Positions 1 through 5,138 of a stretch of DNA of 5,816 bases are shown piece by piece. The notes beneath the pieces are model-generated. The model saw nothing but the letters and a program-made list of their open reading frames with translations, did no database searches and was not told the origin of the DNA. How positions within the stretch are numbered: the stretch's first letter is position 1; each line of letters begins with the position of its first letter. The translations under genes were made by a program, and so were the position numbers. The DNA comes from JBBDWZ01 sp050732575 (GTDB taxonomy: Bacteria > Gemmatimonadota > Gemmatimonadetes > Longimicrobiales > RSA9): positions 1-5,816 of the forward strand of contig JBOHRF010000336.1 of the NCBI GenBank assembly GCA_050732575.1, in the 5' to 3' direction.

Positions 1-560
1 GTCTGGCCGGGCGCGGCAAACGCGGAACCATCCATGCCACTTCTGAGTTCATCGTCACCGCATCCCATGGCACGGACATCGCCAGCGCGATGCCGAAATC
101 GCTGACCAGTGGCTGGCCATCGCGCAGCAGGATGTTTTCCGGTTTCAAATCGCGATGTACGACGCCATGCCGATGCGCATAGTCCAGCGCACTCGCCACG
201 GCAACCGCGATGCGAATCGCTTCGTCGTCCGGCAGCTGCCGCTCCCGCTCAAGCCGCGCGCAGCGATTCGCCCTTGATGTGCGGCATCACACAAAACAGC
301 AATCCATCCACCTCGCCCGAATCGAACAGCGGAAGCAGATGCGGGTGCTGCAGGTTTGCGGTCACGCGGATCTCGCTCAGGAATCGTTCGGCGCCGAGCG
401 CCGCACCCAGCTCGGGTTTGAGCAGCTTGCGTGCGACCTGGCGCGCGAGCCGCACATCGCGGGCGAGGAAAACGGCGGCCATGCTACCCTGGCCGATCTC
501 ACGAACCACGGTGTAACGATCGGAGAGTGCCGATTGCCGCTTGGTGAGGTGATCCATCAT
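1..560 (-). pseudogene. Ser/Thr protein kinase, N-terminal half, frameshifted and cut by window edge
   Basis: PknB-type (Hanks) kinase. Reading down from ATG 560, the N-lobe shows the glycine loop GQGSMAAV (residues 23-30), the ATP lysine in VARK (K45), the helix-C glutamate in RFLSEI (E63) and the hinge region CVMPHIKGESLR. The frame ends at TGA near 249. One missing base near 250-255 restores RLERERQLPDD and then the catalytic loop HRDLKPEN (157-134) and DFG (100-92). The lesion separates the ATP site from the catalytic loop, so no active kinase can be made without frameshifting. After DFG I do not see the usual GTPxYMSPE segment in this frame. Another frame reads GSAFAAPGQ near the edge, which might be a second shift, but this is weak. 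GTG 581 with an adjacent GAAGG is an alternative start; ATG 560 or 557 fits the family better. The gene continues beyond position 1. Confidence 0.85.
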
Positions 561-576
561 CCCAAACCGATGCGGA

Positions 577-1188
577 CGCACCTTCGAGCTGAATCCGAGC
601 CACGCATTCGGGCACTTTCACTACTCCTGGTTCCTCACGCTCTTCGATCGTTTTGAGGAAGCGATCGTCGAGCACAAGAAAGCGCAGGAGCTGGATCCGC
701 TGACGCCGAACACCACGACCCATCTGGGCACGACCTATCTCTGGGCCAATCGCCCCGATGACGCACTATCCGAAGTGGCGAAAGTGCTCGAGCGCGACAG
801 CCTCAACCCGGTAGCGCTCGCCATACAGGGTTACGCCTACGCCATGAAAGGTGAATTCGATAAGGCCATTGCGGTTGGAGAACGATCGGCGGCCCTGCTT
901 CCGCCCTGGCGCATTTTTGGGGGCCTGACCTATGCCCAAGCCGGCCGCCCCGATGACACCAGGCGACTCATTGCCGTTTTGGAAGCCCCACCAAACACGG
1001 CCTACAGAGCGCTGATGCGCGCCCTCTTCCACGGCGTGCTCGGCAACTACGATGAGGCTTTCCGTTTGCTCGAGCAGGACCCTGCACACGCGTGGCGGCC
1101 CTGGGTGCGCAACTGGCCGGGCCTGGAACGATTGCGCAGCGACCCGCGCTTCGCCGCACTCATGCGGAAATTCAATCTGCCGACTTGA
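577..1188 (+). pseudogene. TPR-domain protein, C-terminal part without a start
   Basis: The frame is open from 553 to the TGA at 1186-1188, and recognisable coding starts near 577 (RTFELNPSHAFGHFHYSWFL). It contains at least two tetratricopeptide-like repeats. Landmarks are FEEAIVEHKKAQELDPLTPN, then YAMKGEFDKAIAVGERS, then GNYDEAFRLLEQDP. It ends in the tail WPGLERLRSDPRFAALMRKF, which is typical of the C-terminus of TPR proteins fused to kinases or transcriptional regulators. No ATG, GTG or TTG occurs in frame before GTG 775, which lies inside a repeat, so the 5' part is missing. The TPR coding begins about 17 bp from the start of the opposite-strand kinase, with no room for a promoter. TPRs mediate protein-protein contacts; the partner is unknown. 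It could be the tail of a second kinase-TPR gene, but this is inferred. Confidence 0.75.
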
Positions 1189-1192
1189 ACAT

Positions 1193-1285
1193 CCGTTCAC
1201 GCTCTCGCTCTCGTTTTCGCTCACGTTCACGGCCGTTTCGGGAACAGCCGTGATCGAAAACGTGAGCGAGAACGTTTGCGTAACG
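1193..1285. repeat. Dispersed palindromic repeat, copy 1
   Basis: Imperfect palindrome of about 93 bp starting 5 bases after the TPR stop. The left arm is six phased hexamers GTTCAC, GCTCTC, GCTCTC, GTTTTC, GCTCAC, GTTCAC. The centre is GGCCGTTTCGGGAACAGCC, which can form a small inner hairpin. The right arm includes GAAAAC, GTGAGC and GAGAAC and ends in GTAACG. It lies between two plus-strand genes. The short reading frames crossing it (runs of Glu/Arg or Asn/Ser/Glu) are by-products of the hexamer pattern. Confidence 0.9.
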
Positions 1286-1375
1286 ACCCGTCCCGACGCC
1301 CTCGCTCTCGCTGTGGCCGCTCCCGCTATCCACTCGCCCCTCTCTTCCAGCCATCATCGATACGACCTCGGAGAA

Positions 1376-1405
1376 TTGACAAACCGTTACCATAGAAGGT
1401 AACAT
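1376..1405 (+). promoter_or_regulatory. Candidate promoter of the DUF4160-like/HTH unit
   Basis: A perfect -35 box TTGACA lies at 1376-1381. The best -10 match at usable distance is TAACAT (1400-1405, four of six positions, 18-base spacer). The -10 overlaps the inverted repeat and lies just before the TTG start, so a transcript from it would have almost no leader. An uncertain -10 is the weak point. The rest of 1286-1375 shows nothing beyond a short echo of the repeat hexamers (CTCGCTCTCGCT near 1302). Confidence 0.4.
1386..1403. promoter_or_regulatory. Inverted repeat GTTACC-N6-GGTAAC, operator-like
   Basis: Two perfect 6-base arms, GTTACC (1386-1391) and GGTAAC (1398-1403), flank ATAGAA. 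The repeat contains the AGAAGG Shine-Dalgarno sequence and overlaps the candidate -10. It could be a dimer binding site for the HTH-containing product of the second gene (autoregulation), or an RNA hairpin masking the ribosome binding site. The sequence shows the symmetry; the function is inferred. Confidence 0.45.
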
Positions 1406-1408
1406 TTC

Positions 1409-1603
1409 TTGGTCAGGATTCGGCGCGGAAACTATCTATTTCTGAGCTGGAAGGGCGATCACGGACCCTGGCACGTGCACGTGTACAGGGACGACAGGCT
1501 GGTGGTGAAATGGGATCTCGAAAACTGGCAACCCATGGTGGGCAAAGCATCCGCAAGACTGCAGAAGCTGCTGGCCGAACTGGCGGCAGAAGGACGACTG
1601 TAA
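1409..1603 (+). CDS. DUF4160-like small protein (possible toxin-antitoxin partner)
   Basis: A 64-aa soluble protein. The start is TTG 1409: an in-frame TAA lies at 1400-1402, and AGAAGG at 1394-1399 stands 9 bases upstream. The diagnostic motif is GDHGPWHVHVY (residues 16-26), the histidine-rich HVHV core of DUF4160-type proteins, followed by a beta-strand-like LVVKWDLEN and a C-terminal helix ARLQKLLAELAAEG. DUF4160 proteins are usually about 60-90 aa and are often encoded beside DUF2442 or HTH proteins. A toxin-antitoxin role has been suggested from such neighbourhoods, but no activity is shown here. The next gene begins at or overlapping its stop codon, so the two are almost certainly co-transcribed. 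It appears intact. Confidence 0.75.
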   Translation: MVRIRRGNYLFLSWKGDHGPWHVHVYRDDRLVVKWDLENWQPMVGKASARLQKLLAELAAEGRL

Positions 1604-2103
1604 GAATCGCAAAGGTGGTGGCGAACAATCGTCGCAAGGCATTCGAGGTGACGATTGCCGGGCGTGTCCTTCCGTTTCCGTACTCCAGGCTGGAGACACC
1701 GCCATCGGCAGAAAACCCCGTGCAGCGCGTGTTTGTCGATCCGGAGCTGGGCGGTGAGGGCTTCACGTACGAACTGCAGGGCGGCGAGGAGGACTCGTTG
1801 CACGTCGATGCCGTGCTGGACTACAACCGCGACCCCGCGTATTTGCAGGATTTGCTGCTATACGATCTGACTCTGGAAGCGCAACGCGCGGCCGAGGCGA
1901 GCGATCTGAGCAAACGCGAGATCATCCGGCGCATGCGCACGTCGGCCAGCCAGTTCTATCGGTTGCTGGACCCGGCCAATCAGCGCAAGTCGATCGGGCA
2001 GATGCTCGCATTGCTCAGCGTGTTGGATTGTGAAGTCCAAATGACGGTCAGAAATCGAGGTGCGGCCCGCTCTGCCCGCGTCAAACACATGCGTGCGAGC
2101 TGA
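1600..2103 (+). CDS. DUF4160-partner protein with C-terminal HTH-like segment
   Basis: About 167 aa if counted from 1600. The N-terminal half (residues 1-90) has the features RRKAFEV, LPFPYSRLE, VFVDPELG and GFTYEL, then LHVDAVLDYNRDP, a compact beta-rich domain I recognise only as a conserved partner of small DUF4160-type proteins. Residues 102-150 (LSKREIIRRMRTSASQFYRLLDP, continuing through QMLALLSVLD) look like an XRE-type helix-turn-helix with a conserved QFYRLLD. The likely role is a DNA-binding antitoxin or autoregulator of the pair. The start is a problem: AGAAGGA at 1588-1594 is ideally placed for a codon at 1600, but that codon is GTA, overlapping the upstream TAA. Other candidates are ATC 1606, GTG 1615 and GTG 1618. 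ATG 1510 would overlap the upstream gene by 94 bases and adds no family sequence. Confidence 0.7.
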   Translation, partial: VRIAKVVANNRRKAFEVTIAGRVLPFPYSRLETPPSAENPVQRVFVDPELGGEGFTYELQGGEEDSLHVDAVLDYNRDPAYLQDLLLYDLTLEAQRAAEASDLSKREIIRRMRTSASQFYRLLDPANQRKSIGQMLALLSVLDCEVQMTVRNRGAARSARVKHMRAS

Positions 2104-2108
2104 CCCAG

Positions 2109-2199
2109 ACACGCTTTCGCTCTCGTTTTCGCTCACGTTCACGGCCGTTTCGGGAACAGCCGCGAACGAAAACGAGAGGTAGAGCGTGAACGTAACGGA
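2109..2199. repeat. Dispersed palindromic repeat, copy 2
   Basis: Imperfect palindrome of about 91 bp. The left arm keeps five phased hexamers (GCTTTC, GCTCTC, GTTTTC, GCTCAC, GTTCAC) and lacks the outermost unit. The centre is identical to copy 1. The right arm has GAAAAC, GAGAGG and GTGAAC and the full end GTAACGGA. It starts 5 bases after the HTH gene stop, and the adjoining TTA (2200-2202) is the stop codon of the opposite-strand synthase gene. It fills the gap between convergent genes and could terminate transcription from both sides; there is no T-tract, so this is inferred. Confidence 0.9.
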
Positions 2200-3335
2200 T
2201 TACCGCCACGCCGCTATGCGATGGGGCACGAACCTGCTGGTGTTGGTGGTGATCGGACTGCTGTCCTCGCGGATGCCGATACCGGCGGACTCTCCGGCAA
2301 TCACCCAACTGCCCATCACTGGATAGTTGCCGCCGAAGTCTGGTAGCGCAGCCGTGCGCTGGTAGATGTATCCTTCCTCGCCGTAGTCGCCGCTGGTCTC
2401 CACCGCTTTTCCAAAGGTGCCACCGTGGATGCGGACGTTTGCGCCTTCACGCGAGAGCAGCGGCTTGCGCGTATAGCCCCAGGAAAGCATCTCGTCGGTC
2501 GGGTCGCGATAGGACTCGAGGAGGTTGGGGTGCCCGTCGTAGCGCTCCCACAGGATGGGCAGGATGCCCTTGTTGGAGAGGATCATCTTCCAGGCGGGCT
2601 CGATGAAGGGTGCGTATGACCGAGCGATGTTGCGGCCGAACTCCTCGTTGAGCAGCCATTCCCAGGGATAGAGCTTGAAGAGCGCACGGATCGTCTCATG
2701 CTCCTCGCCCACAAAACGTTCGCCATCCCAGCCAACCTGTTCGATGGGCAGGCCGATGGTCCGCACACCGGCCGCCTCGGCCGTTTCACGCAGATAGGTG
2801 ACGGTCAGTCCATCCTCGATATCATCGAGGGCAGTGAAGTGCACGATGGGCGGCAGATGCGACTGCAAATCTTTCCAGCCGGCGATGAGTCGCTCGTGAA
2901 TCGAGTTGAACTGATCGAAATGGGGTGACACTCCTGCAGCCAGTGCCACTGTACAACCGCGGCTTCGAGCAGCGAGGTGGGCGTATCGGCGTTGTACTCC
3001 AGCATCTTGGGCGGACCCTTGCCGTCGTAGGACAGATCGAAGCGGCCGTAGATGCTCGGGTGATCGTTGTTCCACGAATCGCGAATCAAGGGAATGGCGT
3101 GCGCCGGGATGGCGAGCTCGGCGTAACGCTCTTCCTCGATCACGTGCTGCACGGTCTCCAGGCAGAGGCCGTGAAGCTCGTTGGTCGCGGTCTCCATCAA
3201 TTCGACCTGGTCCATGGTCAGCTCGTAACACGCCGACTCGTTCCAGTACGGCGTTTGTCCGCTGTGAAACGCGAGCCCCACGGACTCGACGCGCGCGGTC
3301 CAATCCGCGCGCGGCGAAATCGTGATTCTCTTCAT
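2200..3335 (-). pseudogene. ygiC: Glutathionylspermidine synthase-like ATP-grasp protein, one frameshift
   Basis: Member of the GSP synthase ATP-grasp family (YgiC/YjfC type), which joins a peptide such as glutathione to an amine using ATP; stand-alone members have uncertain substrates. Start ATG 3335. The N-part to residue 135 shows YWNESACYELT, SIYGRFDLSYDGKGPPKMLEYN and NADTPTSLLEAA. At about 2931 the frame shifts, and one added base after the LQE codons restores PHFDQFNSIHERL, then LYPWEWLLNEEFG, PAWKMILSNKGILPILW, RKPLLSREGANVRI and the usual end SRFVPH. The restored length is 378 aa, close to the family's roughly 385, so only the indel is wrong. It could be a sequencing error, since GAGG to GAG is a simple slip. 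The last four residues and the stop come from the junction with repeat copy 2. Translation is coupled to the upstream small gene. The symbol reflects family resemblance only. Confidence 0.85.
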
Positions 3336-3646
3336 CAGGCACTGACCGCACGGCTACTACCCGTGCTGCCAAAACCACCGCGCGCAGTGGGCGCGGCCTG
3401 GCCCGGTGGCGCGGTCGTGCCGCCCGCGCGCACGGTTGTGCCGACGGCCGGATAACCACCGCGCGCGTACGCCGCGTGGTAGTACCAGAAGTACGGCACG
3501 ACGCCACCGTGATGGTGCGACTGATGGCACAGTTCAGCGGAGACCACGCGCTGCGCACCGTCCACACAAACACGCGCCTCGCGGTCCCGCTCGCGCGCGC
3601 CGCAGGCAATCGACAAGCCAATAGCGGCAACGGCGGTCACCGTCAC
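3335..3646 (-). CDS. Small exported YgiB/DUF1190-like protein upstream of the synthase
   Basis: About 103 aa from GTG 3646 (or 101 aa from GTG 3640; TTG 3700 would add an unconvincing leader). The first 15-20 residues, VTAVAAIGLSIACG, form a hydrophobic signal segment ending at a cysteine. The lipobox would be SIAC, with Ser instead of Leu at -3, so lipidation is uncertain. It then has REARVCVDG, a His-rich CHQSHHHGG, an aromatic FWYYHAAYARGG stretch, and a Gly/Thr/Pro-rich tail with ARGGFGSTG. From memory, the RGGFG tail and the place before a ygiC-like gene match E. coli YgiB (DUF1190), of which this is a shortened relative. Its stop overlaps the synthase start (TGATG), so the two are translationally coupled. 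No good ribosome binding site precedes either GTG, which leaves the start uncertain. Confidence 0.6.
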   Translation of the reverse strand: MTVTAVAAIGLSIACGARERDREARVCVDGAQRVVSAELCHQSHHHGGVVPYFWYYHAAYARGGYPAVGTTVRAGGTTAPPGQAAPTARGGFGSTGSSRAVSA

Positions 3647-3810
3647 GTTCGTTGATGGTAGACACCTGCCGTGTTCCTGCTGGTGGCCCACCAGGCGCAA
3701 GAGTGTGTCAAAATTGTTGGCGGCCTTCCGGCCGATTGCGCCTGGAGCGAGACCACTGCCATTACGCTAGCCAGCGCGATCGACTGCCATTGTACCCTCT
3801 GCCTGCTCAT
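3643..3810 (-). pseudogene. Possible signal-peptide remnant, 55 codons
   Basis: From ATG 3810 the minus strand encodes MSRQRVQWQSIALASV followed by MAVVSLQAQSAG. This is a textbook Sec signal peptide: a basic N-terminus, a hydrophobic core and an Ala-x-Ala-like cleavage region. The following 28 residues up to TGA 3643-3645 resemble nothing I know and include several Trp and Thr. The 3' end runs 4 bases into the start of the small YgiB-like gene. No strong ribosome binding site is seen. It may be the 5' remnant of an exported protein whose body has been deleted, or a displaced N-terminus. It could also be chance. Confidence 0.3.
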
Positions 3811-3879
3811 CGACCAACCATACCCGCCAACGACCCAGAGCGGCAGAGCCACTCTACGCGCATTCGATCGGGCCACCTC

Positions 3880-3972
3880 TGTTACGTTCACGTTCACGCT
3901 CTCGTTTTCGTTCACGGCCGTTGTCGGGAACAGCCGCGAACGAAAAACGAGAGCGTCAGCGAACGTTACGGA
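3880..3972. repeat. Dispersed palindromic repeat, copy 3
   Basis: Imperfect palindrome of about 93 bp. The left arm is GTTAC, then GTTCAC, GTTCAC, GCTCTC, GTTTTC, GTTCAC. The centre is GGCCGTTGTCGGGAACAGCC, one base longer than copies 1 and 2. The right arm has GAAAAAC (one A extra), GAGAGC and GTCAGC and ends GTTACGGA. It lies between the 5' ends of the minus-strand operon and the plus-strand hydrolase, so here it is not downstream of any gene. Confidence 0.9.
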
Positions 3973-4229
3973 CCGCGTAGTCCAAAACCACTTTTACTCG
4001 ATCGCGAGATCTGGCTCGCACGTTGCGCTTCGACGTGATGCTCACACGCAAGCCTGTGCATGGCCAGTCGTTGCGCGATTGCGTGATACCACTTCGCCAT
4101 GGGCTGCGTCCCAACAGATGTTTTTTCTGGTATACGTGGCACGCATCTAGCCTCGCCTGACTACGCCTCGAATGTCGGCGATTGATGGCTGCCTATTCGT
4201 GTTGATGCGGTTCACGAACAAGGGCTACC
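3973..4229. other. Intergenic stretch with no recognisable gene
   Basis: I find no convincing coding frame, RNA gene or terminator here; frames on both strands are short or unlike any family I know. Together with 3811-3879 it forms the gap between the divergent blocks. It should contain the hydrolase promoter. An AT-rich TTTTTTCTGGTATAC near 4121-4135 is the only promoter-like patch, and no clear -35/-10 pair can be assigned. The last bases carry the hydrolase ribosome binding site, AAGGG at 4220-4224. Confidence 0.5.
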
Positions 4230-4902
4230 ATGCGAAACCTGCCAACCATTGCATTATCGCTTGCTTCGGTGTCGGTTGCGCTGCCGACCTGCTCGCGCTC
4301 AACCAGCCCCCAGCCGGTTTCGAGCGTACCAGCGCGTGCCTATCCGCACGAGCACGAGCCGATCGGCTCGCCGTCAGATTTACAGCGGTGCGCTTGCTCC
4401 GCGGTTGGCGGTCAACACGCTGCGCAACGGGCACCGGCTGTTTCCAACGCGGACGATTCCTCGAAGCAAAGCGCCGTTTCCGCTGAGGCCGGCAAAGACC
4501 CCGCTTGGGCCGGTGCGCATCCGCAAGAGCCTCAAAGTTTATGGACTGCAGGACTAGGTGAGGTTGAACCGCGTTGCCGGATTGCTCGTGCTGCAAGGCG
4601 ATCGGATAAAACTCGAACGTTACCGGTTTGGCAATTCGGAACGCACTCGTTGGTTGTCCATGTCCATCGCGAAGTCGGTTACTTCGACGTTGATCGGTGC
4701 CGCGTTGAAGCAGGAGCTGGTTGGAAGCCTGGCCGATCCGGTGATCCGATACGTGCCGTCCCTGGCCGGCAGTGCGTATGACGGCGTCTCGATCCGAGAA
4801 GTGTTGACCATGTCCTCCGGTGTGCGCTGGGATGAAACGTACAATCCTCGATCGGACCGCCGGCACCTGTTGGAAGCGCAGATTTCTCAAAGACCGGGAT
4901 AG
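4230..4902 (+). pseudogene. Serine hydrolase (class C beta-lactamase-like), multiply disrupted and 3'-truncated
   Basis: Starts at ATG 4230 with AAGGG five bases before it. The N-terminus MRNLPTIALSLASVSVALPTC is a signal peptide, possibly of a lipoprotein. After the EHEPIGS codons a one-base insertion near 4371 shifts the frame to RQIYSGALAPRLAVNTLRN. The second frame then continues to TAG at 4555-4557, in YGLQD-stop-VRLNRVAGLLVLQ. Homologous sequence resumes in the same frame after the stop, so this is a nonsense codon (for example TAC to TAG). The catalytic SxxK motif is SIAK (Ser codon 4663-4665, Lys 4672-4674), followed by LTMSSGVRWDE, typical of the beta-lactamase/EstB/6-aminohexanoate hydrolase fold. 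The frame ends at TAG 4900-4902 after QISQRPG. The second catalytic motif (YxN) and the C-terminal half are absent; 26 bases later repeat copy 4 begins. Intact relatives are about 400 aa, so this is a dead gene. Confidence 0.85.
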
Positions 4903-4927
4903 CCAGGCGCAGCGACTGAACAGCCAG

Positions 4928-5025
4928 TCCGTTTACGTTCACGTTCTCGCTCTCGTTTTCGTTCACGGCCGTTGGCGGGGAAAAGGCGTGAATGAAAACG
5001 AAAGCGTGAGCGGGAACGTAACGGA
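4928..5025. repeat. Dispersed palindromic repeat, copy 4 (fullest copy)
   Basis: About 98 bp and the most complete copy. The left arm begins TCC and has six phased hexamers (GTTTAC, GTTCAC, GTTCTC, GCTCTC, GTTTTC, GTTCAC). The centre, GGCCGTTGGCGGGGAAAAGGC, is diverged from the other copies. The right arm is GTGAAT, GAAAAC, GAAAGC, GTGAGC, GGGAAC and GTAACGGA. The ends form matching terminal repeats, TCCGTTTACGTTC and GAACGTAACGGA, differing by one base. It lies downstream of the truncated hydrolase and about 110 bp beyond the stop of the convergent coiled-coil gene. The 5026-5138 stretch holds nothing I recognise. Confidence 0.9.
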
Positions 5026-5138
5026 TTACGGCGTTGGGCTCGATGTGGCGCGACTGCTGCGCTCTGAGTTCGTTCACGCGTTCTATCCCTTCTTCAATCG
5101 GAATGCCGGTCTTCCTCCAGTCTGGTGGGCCGCATGCG

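Noticed and set aside
1172..1405. Arg/Glu-alternating or Asn/Ser/Glu-rich short reading frames across the repeats, here and near 2140, 3900 and 4980
   Set aside because: They arise from the hexamer structure of the palindromes, read equally in several frames and strands, and have no ribosome binding site.
1510..1605. ATG 1510 as start of the HTH gene
   Set aside because: It would overlap the DUF4160-like gene by 94 bases, the extra residues are out-of-frame sequence, and a well-placed ribosome binding site exists at 1588.
2109..2199. Classical rho-independent terminator in copy 2
   Set aside because: The hairpin is plausible but no T-tract follows on either strand, so I did not annotate it as a terminator.
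2425..3455. Plus-strand frames at 2425-2619, 2698-2928 and 2925-3455
   Set aside because: They lie antisense to the synthase operon, where strong homology fixes the minus strand as coding.
2200..3630. A single 476-aa minus-strand gene
   Set aside because: Only the part below about 2931 is synthase sequence. The upstream part is an out-of-frame reading of the synthase N-terminus and of the small gene.
3671..4150. A 159-aa plus-strand gene crossing repeat copy 3
   Set aside because: It reads through the palindrome, has no family resemblance and no good ribosome binding site, and overlaps better minus-strand candidates.
4225..4890. A 221-aa minus-strand gene
   Set aside because: It is antisense to the hydrolase pseudogene, whose signal peptide, SxxK motif and neighbours are clear on the plus strand.
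1193..5025. CRISPR array
   Set aside because: The repeats are roughly 0.9-1.8 kb apart with genes between them, about 95 bp long, and variable in sequence.
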